From Pseudomonadota bacterium (GTDB taxonomy: Bacteria > Pseudomonadota > Gammaproteobacteria > Burkholderiales > Burkholderiaceae_C), in NCBI GenBank assembly GCA_018241225.1, contig JAFEEG010000020.1, positions 1 through 64,000 on the forward strand: a DNA stretch of 64,000 nt, written 5' to 3'. Of the stretch, positions 26,325 to 34,167 are shown piece by piece. The notes under the pieces are model-generated. The model made no database searches. It worked only from the letters and a program-made list of their open reading frames with translations, and was not told where the DNA came from. The position numbers were made by a program, and so were the translations under genes. Within the stretch, counting starts at the first letter, position 1. Each line of letters starts with the position of its first letter.

Positions 26325-27368
26325 GTGGACATTACCCAACTGCTCGCTTTCAGCGTCAAGAACAAGGCATCGGACCTTCACCTGTCGGCCGGCCTGCCGC
26401 CCATGATCCGGGTGCACGGCGACGTGCGGCGCATCAATGTCGACCCGCTGGACCACAAGGCGGTGCACGCCATGGTGTACGACATCATGAGCGACACGCA
26501 CCGCAAGCACTACGAAGAGTTCCTGGAGGTCGACTTCTCCTTCGAGATCGACGGCCTGGCGCGCTTTCGTGTGAATGCCTTCAACCAGGCGCGCGGCGCG
26601 GCCGCGGTGTTCCGGACCATTCCCTCGAAGATTCTGACGCTCGAGCAGCTCAACGCACCCAAGATCTTCGGCGACCTGGCGCTCAAGCCGCGCGGCCTGG
26701 TGCTGGTGACCGGCCCCACGGGCTCGGGCAAGTCGACCACGCTGGCGGCGATGATCAACTACCTGAACGAAACCGAGTACGGCCATATCCTCACGGTGGA
26801 AGACCCGATCGAGTTCGTTCACGAATCCAAGAAGTGCCTGATCAACCAGCGCGAAGTCGGGCCGATGACGCTGTCGTTCGCCAACGCGCTGCGCTCGGCA
26901 CTGCGCGAAGACCCGGACGCGATCCTGGTGGGCGAAATGCGTGACCTGGAAACCATCCGCCTGGCCATGACCGCGGCGGAAACCGGCCACCTGGTGTTCG
27001 GCACGCTGCACACCTCTTCGGCGGCCAAGACCATCGACCGGATCATCGACGTGTTCCCGGGCGAGGAAAAGGAAATGATCCGCGCCATGCTGTCGGAGTC
27101 GCTGCAGGCCGTCATTTCGCAGACGCTGTGCAAGACCAAGGACGGCCAGGGCCGCGTGGCAGCGCACGAGATCATGCTGGGCACGCCGGCCATCCGCAAC
27201 CTGATCCGCGAGGCCAAGGTGGCGCAGATGTATTCGTCCATCCAGACCGGCAGCGGCCAGGGCATGCAGACGCTGGACCAGAACCTGACGGACCTTGTTC
27301 GCCGCAACGTCATTTCGGCGGCGGAAGCGCGGTCCAAGGCGAAAATCCCCGAGAATTTCCCCGGATAA
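26325..27368 (+). CDS. pilT: Type IV pilus retraction ATPase PilT
   Basis: The 347-residue hexameric retraction ATPase starts at GTG 26325 with GAGGGT upstream. It begins DITQLLAFSVKNKASDLHLS, the PilT N-domain. It has Walker A GPTGSGKST (Lys136), the Asp box VEDPIEFVH, and Walker B with GEMRDLETI. The conserved HTSSAAKTIDRIIDVFP follows. It powers pilus retraction for twitching motility and DNA uptake at the inner membrane. pilU follows 122 bases downstream across a hairpin repeat. Confidence 0.97.
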   Translation: MDITQLLAFSVKNKASDLHLSAGLPPMIRVHGDVRRINVDPLDHKAVHAMVYDIMSDTHRKHYEEFLEVDFSFEIDGLARFRVNAFNQARGAAAVFRTIPSKILTLEQLNAPKIFGDLALKPRGLVLVTGPTGSGKSTTLAAMINYLNETEYGHILTVEDPIEFVHESKKCLINQREVGPMTLSFANALRSALREDPDAILVGEMRDLETIRLAMTAAETGHLVFGTLHTSSAAKTIDRIIDVFPGEEKEMIRAMLSESLQAVISQTLCKTKDGQGRVAAHEIMLGTPAIRNLIREAKVAQMYSSIQTGSGQGMQTLDQNLTDLVRRNVISAAEARSKAKIPENFPG

Positions 27369-27373
27369 CCATG

Positions 27374-27470
27374 GCCCCCCGGCTTTTCACTCGCTGCGCT
27401 CGTGTAACTCCACCCCCCGAGGGGGAGGCGCGGCCGGCTTGGGGCGGCCCGGCGCTCGGCCGCCTTCTCT
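27374..27470. repeat. Hairpin intergenic repeat between pilT and pilU
   Basis: The stretch beginning CCCCCCGGCTTTTCAC, continuing with CACTCGC/GTGTAAC and CCCCCCGAGGGGGAGG, is closely similar to 28628-28680 after pilU. The 3' part (CGGCCGGCTTGGGGCGGCCC) can form GC-rich hairpins. It looks like a REP-type interspersed element of the kind seen throughout Comamonadaceae genomes. It may attenuate or stabilise the pilT-pilU message. Confidence 0.65.
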
Positions 27471-27490
27471 TCTAGACATTCGGAGCTGCT

Positions 27491-28627
27491 ATGGAACGCG
27501 ATCAGGCCAGTCAGTTCATCAACGACCTGCTCAAGCTGATGGTCAGCCGCAATGGCAGCGACCTGTTCATCACTGCCGAATTCCCGCCAGCCATCAAGGT
27601 GGACGGCAAGGTCACCAAGGTGTCGCAGCAGCCGCTGGGCGCGCAGCACACGCTGGCCCTTACGCGCTCGGTGATGAACGACCGGCAGATGGCCGAGTTC
27701 GAGCGCACCAAGGAGTGCAACTTCGCCATCTCGCCCACCGGCATCGGGCGCTTCCGCGTCAACGCCTTCGTGCAGCAGGGCAAGGTGGGCATGGTGCTGC
27801 GGACCATTCCGGCCAAGCTGCCCACCATCGACAACCTGGGCATGCCGCAAGTGCTCAAGGACGTGTCGATGACCAAGCGCGGGCTGTGCATCCTGGTGGG
27901 TGCCACCGGCTCGGGCAAGTCGACCACGCTGGCGGCCATGATCGACTGGCGCAACGAGAACTCCTACGGCCACATCGTGACGGTGGAAGACCCGGTGGAG
28001 TTCGTGCACCCGCACAAGAACTGCGTGGTGACGCAGCGCGAGGTGGGCATCGACACCGACAACTGGGAAGCGGCGCTGAAGAACACGCTGCGCCAGGCGC
28101 CCGACGTGATTCTCATGGGCGAAATCCGCGACCGCGAGACCATGGAGCACGCGGTGGCCTTTGCCGAAACCGGCCACCTGTGCATGGCCACGCTGCACGC
28201 CAACAGCGCCAACCAGGCGCTGGACCGGATCATCAACTTCTTCCCCGAAGAACGACGTCCGCAACTGCTGATGGACCTGTCGCTGAACCTGCGTTCGCTG
28301 GTGTCGCAGCGCCTGATTCCCACCGAGGACGGGCGCGGGCGCGTGGCCGCGGTCGAAATTCTCCTGAACACGCCGCTGATCTCCGACCTGATCCTCAAGG
28401 GCGAAGTGGGCGAGATCAAGGAGATCATGAAGAAGAGCCGCAACCTGGGCATGCAGACCTTCGACCAGGCGCTGTTCGACCTGTTCGAGAACCACGCGAT
28501 CTCGTTCGAGGACGCGATCCGCAACGCCGACTCGGCCAACGACCTGCGCCTGCAGATCAAGCTCAACAGCCAGCGTGCGCGCTCGACCGACCTGGCGGCC
28601 GGGACCGAGAACTTCGCGATCATTTAG
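27491..28627 (+). CDS. pilU: Pilus retraction ATPase PilU
   Basis: The 378-residue PilT paralogue has Walker A GATGSGKST (Lys143), VTVEDPVEFVH, VILMGEIRDRETM, the TLHANSANQALDRI region and a longer C-terminus than PilT. PilU acts with PilT for strong retraction in type IV pilus systems and cannot replace it. It follows PilT in the same direction, the typical arrangement. A GGAGC site precedes ATG 27491. The short N-domain MERDQASQFINDLLKLMV matches PilU rather than PilT. Confidence 0.95.
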   Translation: MERDQASQFINDLLKLMVSRNGSDLFITAEFPPAIKVDGKVTKVSQQPLGAQHTLALTRSVMNDRQMAEFERTKECNFAISPTGIGRFRVNAFVQQGKVGMVLRTIPAKLPTIDNLGMPQVLKDVSMTKRGLCILVGATGSGKSTTLAAMIDWRNENSYGHIVTVEDPVEFVHPHKNCVVTQREVGIDTDNWEAALKNTLRQAPDVILMGEIRDRETMEHAVAFAETGHLCMATLHANSANQALDRIINFFPEERRPQLLMDLSLNLRSLVSQRLIPTEDGRGRVAAVEILLNTPLISDLILKGEVGEIKEIMKKSRNLGMQTFDQALFDLFENHAISFEDAIRNADSANDLRLQIKLNSQRARSTDLAAGTENFAII

Positions 28628-28740
28628 CCCCCCGGCTTTTCACGCCCTGCGGGCGTGTAACGCCACCCCCCGAGGGGGAGACCCCACCTGGGGCCCGGCG
28701 AAACCGGTTCCCCGGTGCGTCGCTGGGTCTTGGCTCGCTT
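28628..28740. repeat. Second copy of the hairpin intergenic repeat
   Basis: It shares the start CCCCCCGGCTTTTCAC and the CACCCCCCGAGGGGGAG core with the 27374 element. It adds a clear inverted repeat CACGCCC-TGC-GGGCGTG. Coming directly after the pilU stop, it could serve as a transcript end or stabiliser. The two copies are about 1.25 kb apart. Confidence 0.65.
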
Positions 28741-28785
28741 CGCTTTGCCGCCGATTGAATGGGTGGCGCGCGATAAGCTTGGCGC

Positions 28786-29703
28786 ATGAGCACGATCCTT
28801 TCCAAGAGCTATTCCCCCACTCCTTCGCGCAAAGTCGCCTTCCTCGGCCTGGGCGTGATGGGCTATCCGATGGCGGGGCACCTGGCCCGCGCGGGCCATG
28901 GCGTGGCGGTCTACAACCGCACGGCGAACAAGGCGGCCACGTGGTGCGCGGAGCTGGCCGATGCCGCGGTGAAACCGCGTGCCGGCGCCACGCCGCGCGA
29001 GGCGGCTGCCGGCGCCGACATCGTTTTTTCCTGCGTGGGCAATGACGACGACCTGCGCTCGGTGGTGCTGGGCGAGAACGGTGCGTTTGCCGGCATGAAG
29101 CCCGGCGCGATCTTCGTGGACCACACCACGGCGTCGGCCAACGTGGCGCGCGAGCTGTCGGCCGCGGCGCAAGAGCGCGGCCTGCACTTCGTGGATGCAC
29201 CGGTGTCCGGCGGCGAAGCCGGCGCGCAGAACGGCGTGCTGACGGTGATGTGCGGCGGCGATGCGGCAGCCTTCGACACGATGAAGCCGGTGGCCGAGGC
29301 CTATTCGCGCGCCGTCACGCTGCTGGGCGCGAGCGGCGCGGGGCAGCTGGCCAAGATGGTCAATCAGATTGCCGTGGCGGGGGTGGTGCAAGGCTTGGCG
29401 GAGGCCATTGCCTTCGGCCAGCGCGCCGGGCTGGACATGCAGGCCGTGCTCGGCGTCATCGGCAAGGGCGCGGCCCAGAGCTGGCAGATGGACAACCGCG
29501 GCAAGACGATGATCGAAGACAAGTTCGACTTCGGCTTCGCAGTGGACTGGATGCGCAAGGACCTGGGCCTGGTGCTGGACGAGGCCCGCCACAACGGCGC
29601 ACGCCTGCCGGTGACGGCGCTCATCGACCAGTTCTACGCCGACGTGCAGAAGGCCGGCGGCCAGCGCTGGGATACCTCCAGCCTGATCACCCGTCTGCGC
29701 TGA
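28786..29703 (+). CDS. 3-hydroxyisobutyrate dehydrogenase-like NAD(P)-dependent oxidoreductase
   Basis: The 305-residue beta-hydroxyacid dehydrogenase has a Rossmann motif GLGVMGYPMAGHLARAGH after a 15-residue extra N-terminus, the substrate-site motif FVDAPVSGGEAGAQNG, and the catalytic Lys190 in GQLAKMVNQ. The family reduces or oxidises 3-hydroxyisobutyrate, tartronate semialdehyde, glyoxylate or related compounds. No catabolic genes adjoin it, so the substrate is open. It lies alone between pilU and the dolP homologue. Confidence 0.9.
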   Translation: MSTILSKSYSPTPSRKVAFLGLGVMGYPMAGHLARAGHGVAVYNRTANKAATWCAELADAAVKPRAGATPREAAAGADIVFSCVGNDDDLRSVVLGENGAFAGMKPGAIFVDHTTASANVARELSAAAQERGLHFVDAPVSGGEAGAQNGVLTVMCGGDAAAFDTMKPVAEAYSRAVTLLGASGAGQLAKMVNQIAVAGVVQGLAEAIAFGQRAGLDMQAVLGVIGKGAAQSWQMDNRGKTMIEDKFDFGFAVDWMRKDLGLVLDEARHNGARLPVTALIDQFYADVQKAGGQRWDTSSLITRLR

Positions 29704-29727
29704 GCGCAGGCAGGCGCCGAGCCGGGG

Positions 29728-30531
29728 TCAGCGCACCGGCGAGGTGAATGCCCCGCCGTCGGCAGGCGCAGCCCCAGGCGCCGCGGGCGCGCCGCCGCCG
29801 GCAGGAGGCAGCGGCTCCATGGGCGGCAAAGGCACCCTGGAGGACGAAGACGAGGACGCGGACGAGGGCGACGATGCCGATGGCGCAGCCGTCGAAGACG
29901 TGCTGGTGCCGCCGGACGTTGCGGCCTTGATGTATTCGGGTGAGACCACCTCCACCAGCAGCACCACCTTGCGCACCCCGTCCACCCCGCGGGCAATCTC
30001 GCTGGCGCGGTCGGTTTCCTGGCGGGTGGCAATGCCCATGAGGTAGACCACGCTGCGCTCGGTGCTTACCTTGAAGGTGTTGCCGAAGATATCGTTCTGG
30101 TCGAGCAGCGAGGCCTTGACCTTGCTGGTGATGAAGGTGTCGTTGGAGCGGTCGGTGATGTTGCTGCCCTGCCCCACCGCCACTTCGTTGTAGACCTTGC
30201 GCACGTTGTCGACCTTGGCCACCACGTCTTCGGCGCGCTTTCGGTCGGCCTCGGAGCCCACGGTGCCGGTCAGCAGCACCTGGCGGTTGAAGCTGACGAC
30301 CGTGACGTTCATGTTGTCGTTGGCAATGTCGCGGATGCGGGCCGCGCCACGCACCTCGATGGTGGTGTCGTCCAGTTGGGCGCCCGAACTGCGTCGGTCG
30401 GTGGCGACCATGCCGGCCCCCACCGCGCCGGCCCCCACCACCAAGGGCACGCAGCCGCCCAGCGCGGTTACCAGCGCGGCGCTTGCGGTCAGCGCGAAGG
30501 CCATGCGTTGCAGGGTGGAAAAGCGCGTCAT
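29728..30531 (-). CDS. dolP: BON-domain outer membrane lipoprotein (DolP/YraP family)
   Basis: The 267-residue lipoprotein (lipobox LGGC, Cys27) has two BON domains (about residues 58-125 and 130-205) and a Ser/Pro/Ala-rich tail of about 60 residues not found in E. coli DolP. DolP binds anionic lipid and helps keep outer membrane and division-site integrity. In E. coli the order is yraN-diaA-dolP; here yraN and diaA are at 31.7-32.7 kb on the same strand, but a foreign-oriented gene lies between diaA and this one. The AT-richer upstream region may hold its promoter. Confidence 0.88.
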   Translation of the reverse strand: MTRFSTLQRMAFALTASAALVTALGGCVPLVVGAGAVGAGMVATDRRSSGAQLDDTTIEVRGAARIRDIANDNMNVTVVSFNRQVLLTGTVGSEADRKRAEDVVAKVDNVRKVYNEVAVGQGSNITDRSNDTFITSKVKASLLDQNDIFGNTFKVSTERSVVYLMGIATRQETDRASEIARGVDGVRKVVLLVEVVSPEYIKAATSGGTSTSSTAAPSASSPSSASSSSSSRVPLPPMEPLPPAGGGAPAAPGAAPADGGAFTSPVR

Positions 30532-30749
30532 GAGTCAGGTCCTTGCTTGAAGTGCTTCATGAGAAGAGTGCTCTAAAGAGTTTAGCCCACTGGATTTAGT
30601 TCAATTCGGGCAAACACCGCCAAATGGCTGCGCAGGGCATCCGCGGACTCGTAAAACGAGAAAATGAGTGTTAAGGTTTGCCAAATGCAGTTCGCACGCA
30701 GCGCCCCTTTCGAGGACGGCACGGCGCTCCATTGCCTGGGAGCCGCCGC

Positions 30750-31685
30750 GTGAGGGCATTGACGGCTGCGCGTGCCATCGCGGCGCGTGTGGGTTCGCGC
30801 CTGGTCAGCTCCCCGACCAGCCACGAGCCGCCGCTGGTGCTGCTGTTTTCCAAGGACCGCGCCATCCAGCTGGAATTGTTCCTGCGCAGCTATGCGCAGC
30901 ACATGTCCACGCCGCTGCCTTTGACGGTGATGTACCGGGCCTCGACCGAGGCGCACCGCCAAGCCTATGAGGAAGTGTTTGCCGGCTATCGCGCCAGCGA
31001 ACTCACCGTTGTGGCCGAAACCGCCTTCAAGCCCGACCTGCTGAACGTGCTCAGGGCCTCGAACGCGCGGCACGTGATCTTCTTCGTGGACGACATCGTC
31101 TTCATCCAGCCGGTCGATACGCGCCTGCTGGAGCAATGGGACCCGCGCGACGGCATCCTGAGCCTCCGCCTGGGCCGCAACATTACCCACTCGTACAACC
31201 GCGGCGGCATCGAGCAACCCCAGCCTGCTTCTTTCGAAAGCGCCACGCTGGGCGAGCAGCCGCTGGCACGCTGGCGCTGGTCCACCGGCACGCTGGACTG
31301 GGCCCTGCCCACCTCGCTCGACGGCCACCTGCTGCCCCTGCCCGACCTGGTGCCGGTGGTGGAACAGGCGAGCTTCAAGGCGCCCAACTCGCTCGAAGGC
31401 GCCATCGGCCAGTACAAGTTCCTGTTCAAGTGGCGCTGGGGCTATTGCTGGGAGCGGGCGCGCATCATGAACCTGCCGCTCAACACGGTGAAGACCGAGG
31501 ACTACGACTTTCCGCACCAGGGGCTGGATGCCGAACAGTTGCTGGCGGCCTTCCAGCAGGGCCTGCGCCTGGATGTTTCCGAGCTGCCCCTGGACGAGCA
31601 CAACAGCTGCCACATGGCCTGGACGCCGGCCCTGCGCCGCATCGCAGTTGCCGCGACGCCCGAGAGCCTGCCTGCGGCCGCCTGA
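30750..31685 (+). CDS. Putative GT-A-like glycosyltransferase (function unknown)
   Basis: The 311-residue protein from GTG 30750 (GGGAG about 7 bases upstream) begins its core PPLVLLFSKDRAIQLELFLR, a nucleotide-sugar binding type start, and has VIFFVDDIVFI near residue 115, a DxD-like metal site of GT-A glycosyltransferases. It continues with RWRWSTGTLDWALPTS and LFKWRWGYCWERARI. A longer frame starts at TTG 30678. It runs opposite to the flanking genes and splits diaA from dolP. The fold call is by pattern and moderate; the sugar and acceptor are unknown. Confidence 0.55.
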   Translation: MRALTAARAIAARVGSRLVSSPTSHEPPLVLLFSKDRAIQLELFLRSYAQHMSTPLPLTVMYRASTEAHRQAYEEVFAGYRASELTVVAETAFKPDLLNVLRASNARHVIFFVDDIVFIQPVDTRLLEQWDPRDGILSLRLGRNITHSYNRGGIEQPQPASFESATLGEQPLARWRWSTGTLDWALPTSLDGHLLPLPDLVPVVEQASFKAPNSLEGAIGQYKFLFKWRWGYCWERARIMNLPLNTVKTEDYDFPHQGLDAEQLLAAFQQGLRLDVSELPLDEHNSCHMAWTPALRRIAVAATPESLPAAA

Positions 31686-31691
31686 CCAGGC

Positions 31692-32282
31692 CTAGGAGTC
31701 TTCGCCGAGCAACTGCGCGTCGATGCCGTCGCACAGGCAATGCAGGGTGAGCAGGTGCACTTCGTGCACGCGTGCGGCGCGCTCGTGCGGCACGCACACC
31801 TGCACGTCGGTTTCGCGCAAGGCGCGCCCCACCGAGCCACCGTTGCCCCCCAGCAGCGCCACCACCGTCATCTCGCGGGCATGTGCCGCCTCGGTGGCAG
31901 CCAACACCGCCGCGGAGTTTCCGCTGGCGCTCAGGGCCAACAGCACGTCGCCGGCCTGGCCCAGGGCGCGCACCTGGCGCGCAAAGCGGTCGGGGTCGGC
32001 GCCATCGGGCGTGTCGGCCAGGAGGTCGGTGCTGTCGGGCTCGAGAGCGAAGGCCGCCAGCTCGGGGCGCTCGCGCTCGAAGCGGCCCACGAAATGGGCC
32101 GCGAAATGCGATGCCAACAGGCCGGATACGCCGGCGCCGCACGCCAGGATCTTGCCGCCGCTGGTCACGCACGCCAGCAATGCCTGCATGGCCAGGTAGA
32201 CCGGCTTGCCCAGCATCGGCCCGGCCTGGTATTTGAGGTCGGCGCTGTCGATGAAGTGCTGCTGTATCCGTTGCTCGAGCAT
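31692..32282 (-). CDS. diaA: SIS-domain protein (DiaA/GmhA-like)
   Basis: The 196-residue SIS domain protein has KILACGAGVSGLLASHFAA, GDVLLALSASGNSAAVLAA and AARVHEVHLLTLHCLCDGID, which matches DiaA and the related GmhA isomerase. DiaA binds DnaA and regulates initiation of replication; GmhA makes sedoheptulose-7-phosphate isomers for lipopolysaccharide. The position downstream of yraN favours the DiaA role. It is on the same strand as yraN (31 bases apart) and converges with the glycosyltransferase-like gene, with 6 bases between the stops. Confidence 0.8.
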   Translation of the reverse strand: MLEQRIQQHFIDSADLKYQAGPMLGKPVYLAMQALLACVTSGGKILACGAGVSGLLASHFAAHFVGRFERERPELAAFALEPDSTDLLADTPDGADPDRFARQVRALGQAGDVLLALSASGNSAAVLAATEAAHAREMTVVALLGGNGGSVGRALRETDVQVCVPHERAARVHEVHLLTLHCLCDGIDAQLLGEDS

Positions 32283-32313
32283 GGCACATCATGATAACGA
32301 CGCTTGGCGGCAA

Positions 32314-32733
32314 TCAACTCGCGTCAAAGGCCGCGCGCAACCACTCGATGCGCTCTTGCACCAGCACCACGTCGAAGCGGCAAGGCGGCACGGTGCGCAA
32401 GCGGCTGATGTAGTGCCGCGCCGCGAAGATGATGCGGTGCTGCTTGACGCCCGTGATGCTCGCGCCAGCGCCGCCGTGCGAGCCGCTTGCGCGCTGGCGC
32501 ACCTCGACAAAGACCAGTGTGCCGTCGCGCTCGCGCATGATCAGGTCGATCTCGCCGCCACCGCGCCCGGGCGTCCGATAATTGCGAGCGACCGGCACAA
32601 GGCCCGCTGCGCAAAGGTAGTCGAGCGCAGCGTCTTCCGCGGCATCGCCGCGCTGCTTGGTGCTGATGCGGCCTGACAGCCCCTTGCCGCCCCCGCCGGA
32701 TTTTCCGTGTCTGTTGTTCTGGAGTTCTTCCAT
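32314..32733 (-). CDS. yraN: YraN family (UPF0102) endonuclease-like protein
   Basis: The 139-residue UPF0102 protein has KQRGDAAEDAALDYL, NYRTPGRGGGEIDLIM and LVFVEVRQRASGS, with the PD-(D/E)xK-like acidic residues (GEIDLI, VEVR) typical of the family. It is thought to act in DNA processing, but the function is not established. ATG 32733 (MEELQNN) was chosen as start; the frame runs on to 32772. The ATG lies only one base from the proposed divergent start of rsmI (TTG 32735). Confidence 0.85.
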   Translation of the reverse strand: MEELQNNRHGKSGGGGKGLSGRISTKQRGDAAEDAALDYLCAAGLVPVARNYRTPGRGGGEIDLIMRERDGTLVFVEVRQRASGSHGGAGASITGVKQHRIIFAARHYISRLRTVPPCRFDVVLVQERIEWLRAAFDAS

Positions 32734-32734
32734 C

Positions 32735-33694
32735 TTGAATCTGCCAGCCGCCTCCGCTTCTCTTTTTCGCACCGCGTTGCAGGCTGCACGCGATGCCGCT
32801 GGCTCGCAGGATTATCCGCAGGGCACGCTCTACGTGGTGGCCACGCCCATCGGCAACCTGGCGGATGTCACGCTGCGTGCGCTGCATGTGCTAGACATGG
32901 CCGATGCGATTGCCTGCGAGGACACGCGCCACACCCAGTCGATGCTGCGGGCCTACGGCATCGATCGCAAGGGCGGCACGCAGTTGCTGGCCGTGCATCA
33001 GCACAACGAATCAGAGGCGGCACAGTCGGTGATCGGCCGGCTGGCGCAGGGTGAGCGCATCGCTTATGTGAGCGACGCCGGCACGCCCGGCGTGAGCGAC
33101 CCCGGCGCCCGGCTGGCGGCGGCGGTACGCGCGGCCGGGCACCGCGTGCTGCCGCTGCCCGGGGCGAGCAGCGTCATCACCTTGATCAGCGCGGCAGGCC
33201 TGGTGGCGGCCGACGCGGACGACTACAGCGCCTTCGTGTTCACCGGCTTTCTACCCAGCAAGGCGACCGAACGCGACAGCGCGGTCGCCCGCCTGGCCGC
33301 CGAGCCGCGCGCAGTGGTGCTGCTCGAGGCGCCTCATCGCATCGAGGCGCTGGCGCGCGCGCTTGCGGCGCTAGGCACGCGCCGCATTACCGTGGGACGC
33401 GAGCTAACCAAGCAGTTCGAGGAGATCGACACCGTGCCGTGCGATGGACTTGCTGCCTGGCTTGGCGCGAAGGATCATCAGCGCACGCGTGGCGAATTTG
33501 CACTGGTGCTGCATCCGCAGCCGGCGGGTGGCGATGCGGCTGCCGACGAAGGTGAGCGCATCCTGCAGTTGCTGCTGGCGGAACTTCCGGTCAAGACAGC
33601 GGTTCGGTTGGCAGCCGAGATCAGCGGCGCACCGCGCAACGCGCTTTATCAGCGCGCACTGGAACTGCGCCGGGAGTCGGACGAAGGCGCCTGA
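32735..33694 (+). CDS. rsmI: 16S rRNA (cytidine1402-2'-O)-methyltransferase RsmI
   Basis: The 319-residue methyltransferase has LYVVATPIGNLADVTLRAL, ACEDTRHTQSML, SDAGTPGVSDPG, LPGASSVITLIS, FVFTGFLPSKATERD and VLLEAPHRIEALARAL, the tetrapyrrole-methylase-like fold of RsmI. It methylates C1402 of 16S rRNA with RsmH for decoding accuracy. GGAG at 32721 suggests TTG 32735 as start; the frame runs further upstream. It is divergent from yraN, as in E. coli. Confidence 0.92.
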   Translation: MNLPAASASLFRTALQAARDAAGSQDYPQGTLYVVATPIGNLADVTLRALHVLDMADAIACEDTRHTQSMLRAYGIDRKGGTQLLAVHQHNESEAAQSVIGRLAQGERIAYVSDAGTPGVSDPGARLAAAVRAAGHRVLPLPGASSVITLISAAGLVAADADDYSAFVFTGFLPSKATERDSAVARLAAEPRAVVLLEAPHRIEALARALAALGTRRITVGRELTKQFEEIDTVPCDGLAAWLGAKDHQRTRGEFALVLHPQPAGGDAAADEGERILQLLLAELPVKTAVRLAAEISGAPRNALYQRALELRRESDEGA

Positions 33695-33718
33695 GACAAC
33701 AAAACCTCACGCCATCGA

Positions 33719-33889
33719 TCAGGAAGGATCCTTGCTGCGGGTACGGCCCACTGCACTGAAGATGCCGATGCCCAGCAGGATCAATGCACCGATACCGATG
33801 TACAGCGTGGGTACACCCGCGACCGAGGCACCCCAGGCAACGCCTGCCAGGAAGATCACGAATCCGATCATGTAGAGCACAAAGGACAT
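33719..33889 (-). CDS. Very small two-helix membrane protein
   Basis: The 56-residue protein beginning MSFVLYMIGFVIFLAGVAWG contains two hydrophobic segments (about residues 3-22 and 28-47) joined by a short loop, then a charged tail RTRSKDPS. It is a clean ORF converging on rsmI (24 bases between stops), with hydrophobic code that is unlikely by chance. I see only a weak ribosome binding site. The family is unknown; it could be a small membrane stress or regulatory protein. Confidence 0.6.
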   Translation of the reverse strand: MSFVLYMIGFVIFLAGVAWGASVAGVPTLYIGIGALILLGIGIFSAVGRTRSKDPS

Positions 33890-34016
33890 GACTCGCTTTC
33901 GAAGAGGTCGATGAGGCCAGTGTGCGGCGGCGCGAAGCCTGCGGTGGGTGTCACGGCGCGCAAGATGCTGTCGGAGCAGGCCTACCGCGGGCGCAGTCGA
34001 GATTCGGCGCGCAATG

Positions 34017-34053
34017 AAAAAGGCCGGAAGCGCTTGCGTGCTTCCGGCCTTTT
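34017..34053. terminator. Bidirectional terminator beside the tRNA
   Basis: A 10-bp perfect stem AGGCCGGAAG / CTTCCGGCCT with a 10-base loop is flanked by an A-run on one side and a T-run on the other. It is positioned after the tRNA 3' end on the minus strand, so it most likely ends the tRNA transcript. Confidence 0.85.
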
Positions 34054-34058
34054 GTATC

Positions 34059-34133
34059 TGGTCCCGCCGCCAGGAATCGAACCTGGATCTCAGCCTTCGG
34101 AGGGCCGAATTCTATCCATTGAAATACAGCGAG
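34059..34133 (-). tRNA. tRNA-Arg (anticodon CCG)
   Basis: The minus strand folds as a tRNA. The acceptor CTCGCTG pairs with CGGCGGG (two G-U pairs), followed by discriminator A and an encoded CCA. There is a D-arm with GG in the loop, an anticodon stem CGGCC/GGCTG around the loop CTCCGAA (anticodon CCG), and a T-arm CCAGG-TTCGATT-CCTGG. It reads CGG codons. It is followed by a terminator. The 5' end as C is unusual, and one D-stem pair is mismatched. Confidence 0.85.
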
Positions 34134-34167
34134 ATCTTTGACGCGGCGCTGCCACGTCAAACTGCGA

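Noticed and set aside
30678..30749. TTG 30678 as the start of the glycosyltransferase-like gene
   Set aside because: Its ribosome binding site would be too close (2 bases) and the added residues are basic and unlike the core; GTG 30750 has GGGAG at proper spacing.
33911..34141. Plus-strand ORF of 76 residues with VPPPGIEPGSQPSEG
   Set aside because: That peptide is a known false translation of the reverse strand of tRNA genes; it overlaps the tRNA-Arg and its terminator.
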